Assembly (NCBI GenBank): GCA_009823395.1 | Contig: CM020502.1 | Location: forward strand, 18,694,444-18,758,443 | DNA length: 64,000 bases | Source of the DNA: Thamnaconus septentrionalis | Taxonomy: Eukaryota > Chordata > Actinopteri > Tetraodontiformes > Monacanthidae | Direction of reading: 5' to 3' | In this document: positions 51,847-64,000 of the stretch, one piece after another | Layout of the letters: each line of letters starts with the position of its first letter | Numbering within the stretch: the stretch's first letter is position 1 | Made by a program: the position numbers and the translations under genes | Notes under the pieces: generated by a model | Told to the model about the DNA's origin: nothing | The model's input: only the letters and a program-made list of their open reading frames with translations | The model's database searches: none

Positions 51847-54210
51847 CAGGCCAGGATTTATCTGCAAACGGAAGCAACAACAAACTATTTAGTTTTCTGA
51901 ATTGAAAACGTACAATTATCACAATGGCAGTGAAGGACTTCGCTACTCTTGAAAATTGATGCAGCAACAAGTGGAAAGTTTTTTTTGGATCTCTGGCCAC
52001 AAATGGAAAAACAAAATCAAGGATGCTGTAATCCTCCCTCCCCCAAAAATGTGCGATTTGCGACTTGGATGCCACTCAATCCTGTGGCGACTTGAGGGCA
52101 CAACTCCAAGAACTTCCCTCTCGGATGGAATGACTTTCGAATAAGTTTGTGGGTAGTTGCTGTTGCTACGGATGTGGATGCTGCAGTTTTATCTGGCATT
52201 TTGGCATTCAAAAAAAGAAGAGGAAACTGGTTCTGCTTTTACGCAAAGCTAGGCTAAACACATCTGCAGCCATAATCCACATTTGGTGTCGAGCCTCACA
52301 CCGCTAGGAAGCCTCAGGCTGCTGCTATGTGACTCAGGTGGCAATAAAGAAAAATCGGATTTCTCTGTTTTGAACGTTTTAGAATGAGGTTTGTCCAATC
52401 ACCTGCCAGGAATTGTTTGAAACGGCTTCATATTATTGGCCAATGTTAAATGAATCCAATTGAGCTGTGGTTAGGAAATCCCTCTACTGGACAAATTGTG
52501 CTTCTGCTTCCCGATGAAAACACTTTACCTGCACTATGCGAGTAGTTATACAAAACATATGGAAAACAGTATTGCAGAGCTGGGGTCCATTGGTATAATG
52601 GTCAGTAGCACCGTGATTTCATAGAAAATTAAATTTGGGTTTTGTAATCTGGTTTCCAACAGTTAACCAAGAAAACAGTCCCAGAACATTTTGAGGGTTA
52701 ATTGAGGTGAACTTCACTGTTTTGTTTTGTTTATTACCCAACGGATACCAGTTGGCAAAAATTGCCAAAGTAAGATTTTGAGTTGTGTCGGATTCTTGTA
52801 CCTTTCTCACTACCTGCTTCTGCTCAGCTCGACTTCCTGTCTGTTCCGCTACTGTATTCTGGTTGCGTCAAATGTTTTTTCCCTCCGCCTCACTCCACAC
52901 GGCCGTCTCTCCGGCTCCCTCGCTGTGATGGCTCCTCTCCTGCCGCGTGCTCTCTGCCTGCACCATAACTCGGTGGCATAACTCGGGCTCTTCTTCTTCC
53001 TCTCGCAGCCTCAGGTGGCTTTGCTTCCAACTGAATCATTCATTGGGGGAACGCAAACGTAAGAAGAACCCGCTTCCAGAAAATATAATACCCGGAGCAC
53101 TTTCGGTCATGAAAAATAATTAATCTACATCCCCAGATGCGAGTTTAATTAAAAGGAATTGCAGTTGGTAGAAATTTGAGAAGCTGCTTGTGAAGTGGAT
53201 TACATACCTGACATATTTTGGCTGTGCCTCACACTCCTGAATTCTCTGAGGAGGAGCAGCATCCAACTCTCACGGGCGATACTACGGATTACCAGTTTCT
53301 ATCTCCAGGGCCGCTCGGCTTCTCGCTCAAACATTTTTCTTTTCTCGCCTACCCTCTACCTTGTCCCTCTAGGAAAAAGTGAGCTCTCTGAAAACAAACA
53401 GCTGACCGAAGGACTAAATTAAAGCTGCGCTGTCCTGTAGTGTTGACTTTGCGAGGGCCTAACTTGAATTTATTACACATACTTGGCACCCAAACAAACT
53501 GATCCGACACGTAGGGGATTTATCCCTGTTTATTTAGCCCTAATTGCTGGTGCAGTGCAGCCCAAGACTTGCTAATACAGTAACCTTGAGGACTCCAAAC
53601 TTACTTTGACACAAAAATGTGTAAATGGGGATATGAGTGGCGCAAGTTCCCGGTGCTGGGATACCAAACAAGTCATCAACAGGCATACCAACATGTTTTC
53701 AACCTTGGAAAAAAAGGATGTGCAACACATTGTTTCTATAACTATTACCATGGGTGTGATAAGGCTAAAAAAAAAGAGGGAGGGAAGAACCCATGTGAAC
53801 GTCTGGCAGAATCGATTGTTGTTTTCTTTTGCCTATTGTCAAAGTTAGCAACTAGCTAGTAAAAAGCGGATTGATCCGCAGACGGCCGGATATTTCCCTC
53901 AGGGTTTAGTGGAGAGATAAGGAGAGTGCAAATTGACGGAAACACAATGGCAAATAGAGGAGCATGTACACGCAGATCGTTTCAGTGAAATGTGGGTGTT
54001 GGATTAAAAGGTGGGTTCACTGCCCTTCGAGTTGCCCCCAAAATGACTTTGTGCCTTCAGAAAAGTTTGCCGATCCGGAGCAATAGGTGCCACCTGTTGG
54101 CGTGTGCACAGGCACATCCATACACTGTGCACGTTATTTTTCAACTTGCAAACAGCCATCGTGTGCCTTTATAACCAACCACTGCATCTGGCCTTGTTTG
54201 AAGTCATGGC

Positions 54211-54723
54211 CAGAGGTGTCAAAAGTATCAACATTCTGTACTTGAATAGAAGTGGATGAAAAAAAAAAAAAAAATCTGGTTAAAGGAAAAGCCCTTTATT
54301 TAACTAATTTACTCAATCAAGTAAAAGAAAAAGTACAGGTTCTGAAATGTACCTGTGTAAAAAGTTAAAACTATTTTTTTTACTACAGTGAATGACACAA
54401 TACATTTGTTGATAAGCCAAGGCAGTCTAAAATGATCTCCCTCCAAAATATCAACTACACAACAGAATAGTTTCAGCAGACTGTATGTCTTTTGAAAACG
54501 TATGAACACAAAAGTAGTAAGCATGTTTTTCAAGCGCAAGGAGTAGAAAGCACAAGATATTTGTGCACAAATGTTGAGAGTAAACGTAAAAAGTCATCAC
54601 AAAAACCAATGGCAAGTTAAAGGACAAAAAAGGACTGAAAAATATCAAATAAAGTACAGATACCTGAAAAAACTACCTAAGTACAACGATGAGGTATTTG
54701 TGCTTTCTTACTTTCCACCTCTG
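54211..54723. mobile_element. hAT-like non-autonomous element (family C, complete copy)
   Basis: The left end CAGAGGTGTCAAAAGTATC and the right end TACTTTCCACCTCTG carry the inverted CAGAGGTG terminus typical of a common fish hAT-type MITE. It is about 513 bp with no transposase. No clear 8-bp duplication remains. It shares CTACACAACAG, AACACAAAAGTA, AAGTACAGATACCTGAAAAA and GTATTTGTGCTTTCTTAC with 61310-61657. Confidence 0.7.
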
Positions 54724-55426
54724 TTTGGACTCACAATGGCTACCTGGTTACCTTGCCTACACACCTCCTCTATACTGTGTCCAAGTCCATGGGAACTGAG
54801 CCCTAACCCAAAGTGGACTTTGAGTTCTAGACCCAGTAGCCTTGAATCAGAGACTCTGTGTCACACTAAACCCTCACTTGTTGCACATCTTCTAGAAGAA
54901 TTGTTGCAGACAAGCCCTTGAATGTAAATGTTATGTTGGCCGATTTGCCTCCCAGGGTGGAATCGCATAAGACTGAGCGGCGGAGGGAACGCCGTAAACA
55001 CTACAGCACCGTCACAAAATCCTTCCTGCTTGGTCGGTTCCCTGCCTCGTCCTACTGTAACCATGGTGCCGCCTCCAAAACACATTAAGCCCCTCGTCAG
55101 TGGCGGTGAAGTCGCAGGCAGGCAGGCAGCTGAACAACATGTCCTCACCTCCACACTCCCTGCTCTCCCCATTGACCTTCATTAAAATGCCACGGTCCCC
55201 CAGAGCAATTAATGTCGACCGCGGTGGGGTGGGGGACACGAGCCGGACGAACCCGCAGATCAAATGAGCGAGAGGCGTCGCTTTAAACAAGCGCGTGCCA
55301 CTTGTTAACCCCGTCATGTGTGTCTTTTGGCTAATTGATTTGGTTGAATAGTGACGGAGGTGGTGTTTGGCTTCCGCTGTCATCCCTGCCACGGACCACG
55401 CCGACGTTCCCGTTTGCCGTCTAAAT

Positions 55427-55692
55427 CCGTGGGTCTCAACAGGTGGAAACTCAGGAACCACTTTTTTTTCTTTATAATTAGCTTGCGCCTCATTTCTATT
55501 CCACAAATATAAAAACGCAAAACCACTTTGTATCATTTCATTGAATTGTGTTTCAAGCAAAATAAATGCCCAACATTTTCTCTCTAAATATATTTGTTTT
55601 AAAATCCCTTAAAGGAAAAACAAGAAAACAAGAGTCACGACCCAATCAGAACAGCCCCACAAACCACTTTTGAACCATGCTGAGAAACTTTG
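55427..55692. mobile_element. hAT-like MITE with near-perfect target duplication
   Basis: The left end CCGTGGGTCTCAACAGG and the right end CCATGCTGAGAAACTTTG are imperfect inverted repeats of the CAGTGGTTCTCAA type. Flanking octamers GTCTAAAT (55419-55426) and GTCTAGAT (55693-55700) match at seven of eight positions. It is 266 bp and non-coding. Confidence 0.7.
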
Positions 55693-57563
55693 GTCTAGAT
55701 GTGTAACCGTTTGTCAGAGTTTGGTGTAAATTTCCCTTGCCCTAATTTTTTTTCTCCAGCCGCCTCTTGCTAAGACTAGTTTAGAAAAATTAAAATGAAA
55801 ACTAATTAAACTCCTACTATGGCTGATTCACAAGGTTGGTAACAGCAGACCCATCGACAAACAAACAAACCAAAAAAAAATCACTGTTAAATCTTTTGGA
55901 GAAGGAAAAAGATTTTGAAAATCTTTACTGTGGCGTTGTGAGTCTATTGTCTATCGCTCGACTCAGTATCATTGTGTTCTCTGTCAGTTTGTTGGCTCGT
56001 GACTGACGGACGCTGAAAAAGTGGCGATTATGAAATGTAAAGGAAACACAATGCACGACATTGTTTGCGGCGTTATAAAGCGCGCTGTGTGTTTACCTCG
56101 TGACAGCCGAGCCGAACTTCATACGGAAAACTCGCTGAGTGGCAGCAGAAAGTTTTTGCAAGTTGCGCGGCGCGCTTGTGTTTGTCCAGTTATGGAATCA
56201 GGCTGCTGTCACTGTGTGACATAACGTGTTACAGAACCTGAAGGTCATCTGAGGCAAATTACTTTTGCGTACGTCTGTGCAGGTCCTCAGTCGGCCAGGA
56301 CGTCTTAGTAGCGCTTGAAGAATATTTGAGGCAACTGGACTGTTTTTTTTAAGTAGAGGTGAAACATCTTTAAGAACCCCCCGCTCACCCAAATAAAAAA
56401 AATAAATAAAAAAATGTTTTTCTCGCAGAAGGAGATACACTGAAAAAAAAGGTCACATATTTGTTGTCCCCCACCCCCGCCCGATTGATTTTTTTTTTTT
56501 TCAACGCAACACCCAGCTGTTACGCTCGAGTTACCACACGTTACGTAACATTTAAGTGGCCCCGGCCTCCTCCTCGCGCTTTTAACCTTTATTACGGCGC
56601 GCTGGTCTCTTTCCACCGACACATGTTGGCCTGCACGCGAGCGAGCACGAAAGGCACCTGCTCATGTCAGGGCCATGCGCTGCAGAGTAAATACGTCTGT
56701 TCCCCAGACAACAGCAGCAGATAATAGAGTCATTATAAGAGAACAAACAGATTACACAGCGCGGCGCCGTCACACCAAAACATGTCCACATCAAAGAAAT
56801 ACTTGAGTAGCGCAGCCCTGAACCGCACAACTTCATCATTTTCTCCTTTATTATTTATTTGGGAGGGAAAACCCTTCTTCCATTGTTTCTGGTTTTTTTT
56901 TCTCTATACTGTACATATATATCAGAGAAAAGAATGGACGAGTGTTGTTGTCAGGCCCGCGGGTCAGTCGGCTGAGTCCCGGCAGATCCCTGTTGATCTT
57001 TGTGTATTTATTGCCCGGAGGGTGCGAGGACATGGATGAGCGCTGGGGGACGAGGCTGAAATGCAAGTACCAGGCCGATATGATATCGCCCAGGGTTTAA
57101 TTTATTTGTGCTTTACCTCACCAGCCACACATTTATTATTTATTTATTTTTATCACTAAACTGATTGACGGCGGCTGACTTCAACACACCGCACCGCTTT
57201 AAACCATTGCGGACAGATTTAGACGTGAAAAACTGAAAAGATCAGGAAATAGGAAGTAGAACGGTGGCTCTTATGCCAAAAAAAAAAAAAACCTTACTGC
57301 GGCAGGAGGGGGGCGGGGGGAAGATGCTGAGAGTGCCAAAAAAGAGCTAAAAATAATTGTCTTGCGACGTCATGAAAATTACCTTTGGCACCTTTGAGCG
57401 GAAAACATAAAGTTGAGTCCGTATCTGAGTTCTGGTTGGTGGCAAAATTCAGATGACAGCCGTTAACAGAAATTCACGATGCGTTTTCCTGTAGGTCCGA
57501 AGATATTAAAACTAACGCTTTGCCATCAAAATCCATCTTGCCAAAGTCCAATAGAAAGTAGCA

Positions 57564-58205
57564 TTGTAGTCAAGACCGTGCCAACCGAGACTAAGACCTT
57601 CTTCAGACTAGAGCAGGGTCACCAACGTGGTGCCCGTGGGCACCAGGTAGCCCCCAAGGACCTCATGAGTAGCAGGCAGACCCGTTCGAAAAATTGCACA
57701 GCTCGTTGAGCTGCGTCTAAAATTCAGTTTTATCCAACCTTGTTAAGTCATTTTTGATAATTATTGAGAACTCATGTGCTTGATAAGTGTCTTCACATAG
57801 ATAAGTATCATTTTTCATAATGTAAGACTCAGAGAGTTTGTTATTTCAGGAGAATCCAGAGAACTGGTAGCCCTTCATACGGCTCAGGACCCATGAAGCA
57901 GCTCTCAGTGCCAAAAAAGTTGGTGACTCCTGGACTAGAGAGTCTCGCGTTTGAGACAAGACCAAGACTACATATATTCAATTCAAGTTTGCCTCTAGAT
58001 TGCCTCTACAAATTGACTCGAAATAAGGCGCCGTGTCACTGTGGGTGTCAAAACCAGAGCGAAACAGCTGAAGCAGCCGGATTCTTCTCTGTTATTATCA
58101 TGTCCATTGTAGTGTTGGCTGAGTCTCGACTGGTCTTGATCAAAAACCTTGAGTCTGCCCAGTCCGATATCGAGACAAGACTGCGTAAAAAGCCTTGGTC
58201 TTGAG
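57564..58205. repeat. Interrupted fish repeat with AAGACC/GGTCTT ends
   Basis: Repeated motifs CAAGACC, GAGACTAAGACC, GAGACAAGACCAAGACTA, GTCTCGACTGGTCTTGATC and TTGGTCTTGAGAAAG point to one dispersed element with inverted ends (GTAGTCAAGACCG left, CTTGGTCTTGAGAAAG right). It is split by the hAT-like insertion at 57614-57932. Outer boundaries are approximate. Confidence 0.5.
57614..57932. mobile_element. hAT-like MITE with perfect 8-bp target duplication (family D)
   Basis: CAGGGTCACCAACGTGGTGC at the left mirrors AAAAAGTTGGTGACTCCTG at the right. GACTAGAG flanks it on both sides (57606-57613 and 57933-57940), an exact 8-bp duplication. It is 319 bp, non-coding, and inserted into an older repeat. 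Confidence 0.9.
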
Positions 58206-59561
58206 AAAGTGCTTACAACAAATTGGTTTCCTTCACTGACAGAGAGAAAGGGGGTACAAAAGAAAATAATTGACTGTAAACAGCTGCTAACATAAACTAC
58301 AAGGGGAAACAATTGTACTGGGCTGATGTACTAGGAAGCAGGATTAGATGTTAGCTGGCAAACCTCTGGTTTGCACAACTATGTCGACGATTCAGTTCTT
58401 ATCAAAAAGCCTCATCATAAACCCACGCTTGAAAGGCTGCGCTTGAGATTTAGATCACCGGGTGTACAAGCGTTGACCTCCGACACTGTCAGGAAATGAC
58501 ATCACCAGAACATATAGAGCGCGGGCCTACCGTCAGAGGGTCTCTTAGAAAGCCAAAAATGTGAGGGTGGAAAGAAAATTGCCAGGCATTGATAAATGCA
58601 GTCGGACAGACCAATAAAAAAGACAAAAAATTTGGAACTTTATTTCTCAGACACGTCACGTCTTATCTCCGTCAAGGCGGAACATTGATTTTAAGGAATA
58701 TACAGATTTGATTGCAGACAGATATACGATGGGGCTCCTATGTTTCATATCCAATATTATGATGCTGATGCTAACGTGCCGCTAAGCGGAACAAGCCGCT
58801 CTGGCTGGAGGTCCGTCTGCTGCTCGCTCGTCCGTGTTGGTTTCTCGGCTGGACGCTGATAAGGCCACCTGTTTCACGTGCAGGCTCTGATGACTAGATA
58901 GGACAAACCCAGGCCGAGTCGATGAGCTGATAAAGCAGCGTCGCTGCGATGCCCGGCGCCATCGAGGTCGCTGGGGTAACCGAGCCAGACCGCCGGAACA
59001 TTTGCTGAGTATGTTGACCTTGCTTTGTAGAGGAGGCCACGTCAGAAAGCAGGAGGTAGAAGAAACCGCGATGAGTCGTAAACGTGGCTGCCGCTACAGA
59101 GATCAGCGTGGAGACAGTTTAAATACAACCAGAAGCCATTTCGACTTTGACTGAAATAATAATAATAAACTTACTTAGCTTTTTAAGTGGAAAATATGTT
59201 TTCATTTTGCTCTGAAAATCGCTTTGGGAAGAGTTGAGTGAAACACAGTGGTAGCACGGGGCAGTGGCACAAAAGAAATTGTGGGACCTCACACCCAATA
59301 GGAACACTCGGGCTGATTGAATCACAAATCTGATTGGCTGGTTTCAGTGCAATGGACATTCTCCTCAGTTGGATCGCAAATGTTGCCACCGCTTTCCAAG
59401 CGCTCTTTAGGTTCGCGAAAAGACGGACTTCTTATTCCATTTCAACGTACTTTATTAATCCTAACTTGTGGAATTTCATTTCAGCACTCTCACCGGAAGA
59501 AGCTGTGACCGACCTTTGATGTTGAGCATTTTGGTATTGTTTTTGGTTTGACCTTCTAGTC

Positions 59562-59892
59562 CAACGGGTGGGCAAACTTTTGACAGAGGGGCCGGAGCAG
59601 GAGCAGATGGATGTGTTTCGGTGACCCACCTCATAGAGGAAAGAAATCTGTCATGGGATATGTAGAAAACGTGCTTTAATGTCAATTGAAAATGATAACA
59701 AAATGTTTGTCTTTGAAGCCCCACAGTATTTAGCTCTTTATTGAAATGACTCTTAAAAGACTGAAAAAAAGGATGAAATACAGCTATTTATGACTTACTT
59801 ACCATTAATACAATTTCGTCAAGTTTGGGGGGCCGGATTAAAAAACTTAATCGGCCACATATGGCCCCCGGGCCATAGTTTGCCCATGCCTG
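59562..59892. mobile_element. hAT-like non-autonomous element (family B, copy 2) with perfect target duplication
   Basis: The left end CAACGGGTGGGCAAAC is inverted relative to the right end GTTTGCCCATGCCTG. TTCTAGTC flanks both sides exactly (59554-59561 and 59893-59900). It is homologous throughout to 19659-20007, with 331 bp against 349 bp. The clean duplication makes the hAT assignment firm. Confidence 0.92.
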
Positions 59893-61081
59893 TTCTAGTC
59901 TCAGGGCAGACAGAGCGCCACTAGGCCACCAAGATCGCATCACATATAATAAGAAATGCAAGCATATTTTAGTATTTCATTCATTTGTTGCACCTCAAGT
60001 GTAGGCTAAATTTCACACAACCCACTTCACACAGCCCGGCAGTGTATTTGGATGAGTGTATGTAAAAGGAAATATGCCAGTTTGACAGCTGGAAGGACTG
60101 TGGTTGCCTGCGCTTCAAACATTTTGAATTGCTGATTATTTGATCTTTTATTCTTTACTTTTAAGTTGCTACTCATCCAAATGGGAAAATTCGCTATCGA
60201 TATTTTGTGAAGAGATTGGTAAAAAAAAACAAAAAAAAAACAGTGAACCAAAAAAATACTGCGTCTCCATTTGGCAGGCACCGGCGGTAGCGGTGCGTCC
60301 GCCAGCCAACGGCGGGAGTCTCTTGGCTGTAGTCGAGGTGTTTAATACTCCCAGTCATGGGCTGCCATGGAAGAAACATGATCGATACCACCGCCAAACA
60401 CCCTCCCCCCCACCCCCCACCATTCAACATTCAAAGTGCTGCATATTTAAGAGCGGCAGATTTCATTCATCCTGTAATCCCTAATGTAACGTCGCTGCAT
60501 CCACTGTATCCTTCATTCTTGAAAATGCCACGCCGCGACATAATATACGAAGGCCATTGTCCCCCCCCCCCCCACCGGTTGATTTCCACCAGCCTGTGTG
60601 TGTGTGGGCGTGTGTGTGTGTGACTCAGCAGCTTGTGGCCTAAAGATAAAGTTTAATTAAGCTAAAAGCTTCACTGGCTCCCCCGTGACTCCTTTTTCAA
60701 TCGCGCCCCCGCCACCAAACTCCTCTACCTCTCCGGAAACTTCCGACTAATTGGACGATCCACTCGCCGTAATCTTTGAGTCCCCAAATAAGATTAATGA
60801 GCGGACACATTTCTGCGGCGGGGGGCCTATTTAATATTCCTCCTGGCAGCGCTAGCCACCCCCCGCCCCGTGTCTCCTGCCACGTCGTGTTTGTAAACAA
60901 GCAGTGATCCGGGTGGGTGGGTGTGGGGTTGTTGGTGGCATGGGCTTCCTGTGACATCACCGCCGCCCAGCACTTCAGCGTCAGCTTTTTTCCCCCCACG
61001 CAGCCAGCAGCGTCGAAAGTACAGAAAAGAATTAGGGCCAAGAAGACAGAAAAAATAAGACGAAATCCTTTTTTTTTTTTT

Positions 61082-61281
61082 CATTTTGAGAATAAAGATG
61101 AAATTTCGTGATTGAAATCTCATGAATAAAGTCGAAATTTTGAGATTAAAGTCAAACTTTCATTATTAAAGTGGAAATTTTGAGAATGAAGTCGAACGTT
61201 CGTAATTGAAGTCAAAATTTTGAGATTAAAGTCAATGTAAATAAAGTTGAAATTCTAAGATTAAAGTCGAAATGTCGAGAT
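61082..61281. repeat. AT-rich minisatellite, unit about 20-21 bp
   Basis: About nine imperfect units of the type AAGTCGAAATTTTGAGATTA alternate with a TTTCATTATTA variant, suggesting a roughly 41-bp higher-order period at the left. It lies 420 bp before kcnk9 exon 2. Confidence 0.85.
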
Positions 61282-61309
61282 GATTTTCTCTGCACTGAAA
61301 ATGTACTGG

Positions 61310-62813
<1,504 letters not shown>

Positions 62814-63160
62814 TAACATAAAGAGGAAGCGAGCGATGAAGGAACCCGAGCGGAGCCAAAGGGGGGACGTAATGGAATGCAAAGCATGAAGCATGGATGT
62901 CTATTTTTTCAAGAGACTGCTTCATTTACACAAACTCTGCGATTATGCCAGATTTCCAGTACAAAAGTTGATATATAATAACGCTGGTTTCATACCAAAT
63001 GATGCACACAGGGGGGAGATGCTATTTTTCAAAAAAAAAGCAAGTATGCTTGTTTCACCTTAACTTGAAAAGAAGAGGAAAAATCAAATAGAGAGCGTCC
63101 GGTATTTCATTGCCTCACTGCAGACAGAGATTTTAAGATGACTTTAAGCATCAGGTACCG

Positions 63161-63190
63161 TTGTTTGTTTGTTTGTTTGTTTGTTTGTTT
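63161..63190. repeat. (GTTT)n microsatellite
   Basis: Seven GTTT units in the kcnk9 3' region. Confidence 0.95.
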
Positions 63191-63549
63191 TCCTTTCCTA
63201 TAAGCAATCATATATTTCAGTGGTTTCACAGCGCATCAAGCCAAAATACCGTTGCCAATATTAGCATGTGCATTAGGTGTCATTTAATGAGTGTGCCATG
63301 TTTTTTCGTGACATTCTTTAGTCTGTCCGGGGAGCCGAGTCGTTCGGGGGCGTCAGTCTTCGGAGGATCGCGCTGCTGTCGCCGGCCCTCCTGTACAATC
63401 TGGTCTTCTTCACGAAGCACAGGCCCACTTTTCAAAAAGATGTTTGTTTTTTTTTACGTTCGGTTGATTCAAAAAGTAAATCGTGACGGAAGGAAAAATC
63501 CACCATTCCAAAGACCCTGCTGCCGTTTGAATATTATAGTAAAAACACT

Positions 63550-63873
63550 ACCAGTCGAAAGTTTGGACACACCTTCTCATGCAATTTTATTTTTATCTTT
63601 ACAACTTTCTACACTGCAGATAGATACTGAAGACATCAAATACATGAGTAAGATATATGGAATTATGCAGCTAAAGAAAAACACTTGAAATATGAAATAA
63701 GGCTTTTTATGAAAGGTGGCTATTTGGAAGAATTGAAATATAAGACACGTTTGAGTTATTTTACACTTCTATTGTTTATTACATAATTCCATGTGTGTTC
63801 ATTCATAGTTTTGATGCCTTCAGTGAGAAAGTGGACATGAAATTCATAGGGTGTGTCCAAACTTTTGACTGGT
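63550..63873. mobile_element. MITE, Tc1/mariner-like, with terminal inverted repeats (copy B)
   Basis: The left end ACCAGTCGAAAGTTTGGACAC mirrors the right end GTGTCCAAACTTTTGACTGGT. It is the same family as 13891-14204, sharing CATAATTCCATGTGTGTTCAT, TTATTTTACACTT and AAATTCATAGGGTGTGTCC. It is about 324 bp and non-coding. Confidence 0.82.
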
Positions 63874-64000
63874 TTAAATGCATGAGACAAAAAGTTAATC
63901 AGCAATGCAGCCGAGGCAACACGATTCAACTTTGTGGCATAAATTATTGATCATTTATTAATCTCGTCAAATTATTGAAACACGTACCGCACTTCAACGA

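Larger units (their letters stand above)
44861..54210 (+). other. kcnk9: kcnk9 intron, distal part
   Basis: Positions 45.1-46.5 kb are AT-rich and featureless. The part then has CA (46811-46847), CT (47619-47655) and CA/CCA (51804-51846) microsatellites, a perfect-stem hairpin (48365-48398), a GGCT/CTGATTGG tandem (49637-49678), an antisense dispersed-repeat fragment (about 50490-50570) and homopolymers. One protein-like minus-strand stretch lies at 48420-48615. No exon was identified. Confidence 0.8.
54724..61309 (+). other. kcnk9: kcnk9 intron, region upstream of the final transposon
   Basis: Three further hAT-like elements, one nested in another repeat (57564-58205), are separated by unremarkable intronic DNA. 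A tandem repeat of a roughly 20-bp unit lies at 61082-61281. A TAAT/AATTAATG-containing block near 55185-55350 may be conserved. No coding exon was seen. Confidence 0.75.

Noticed and set aside
52585..52660. tRNA-like sequence (TCCATTGGTATAATGGTCAG)
   Set aside because: The A-box-like part is good, but no matching acceptor stem, anticodon arm or proper B box follows. At best it is a decayed tRNA or SINE head.

Overview
This is a vertebrate nuclear window, almost certainly from a percomorph-type teleost. The coding exons are few and small, they lie in long repeat-rich non-coding DNA with GT/AG introns, and the repeats are of kinds common in spiny-rayed fish (dinucleotide microsatellites, short hAT-like and Tc1/mariner-like MITEs, and a repeat ending in GGATGGAT). 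The species cannot be told from the sequence.

Two protein-coding genes are present, both on the + strand. (1) The last two coding exons of trappc9 (10818-11041 and 12013-12192) encode the C-terminus of TRAPPC9/NIBP, a TRAPPII trafficking subunit. Positions 1-10817 are its upstream intron, and earlier exons are outside the window. (2) kcnk9, the two-pore-domain K+ channel TASK-3, has coding exon 1 at 25759-26041, a 35.66 kb intron, and coding exon 2 at 61702-62637. The tail-to-head order trappc9 then kcnk9 matches my recollection of the mammalian TRAPPC9-KCNK9 neighbourhood, which supports calling this kcnk9 rather than its paralogue kcnk3. Glu70 in exon 1 supports the same call. The two genes have no known joint function; the link is positional.

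Layout: 1-10.8 kb trappc9 intron; 10.8-12.2 kb trappc9 3' exons; 12.2-25.7 kb 3' UTR, intergenic DNA and kcnk9 upstream region, the last 1.5 kb being GC- and CpG-rich; 25.8-26.0 kb kcnk9 exon 1; 26.0-61.7 kb kcnk9 intron with microsatellites, MITEs, a nested hAT insertion and AT-homeobox-motif-rich blocks; 61.7-62.6 kb kcnk9 exon 2; 62.6-64 kb 3' UTR/flank.

Main points for a second look: a near-perfect RE1/NRSF (REST) site 1.9 kb upstream of the kcnk9 start; a one-base reading-frame break in a CGG/CG-rich tract of kcnk9 exon 2, which separates the channel core from a clearly conserved 14-3-3-binding tail; a hAT-like element whose terminal repeat ends 44 bp before the exon 2 acceptor, next to the likely branch point; a roughly 140-bp TTC tract 34 nt after the trappc9 stop; an 11-codon upstream ORF whose stop overlaps the kcnk9 start; and a long near-perfect hairpin in the trappc9 intron. 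I found no functional transposase or reverse transcriptase gene and no convincing RNA gene.
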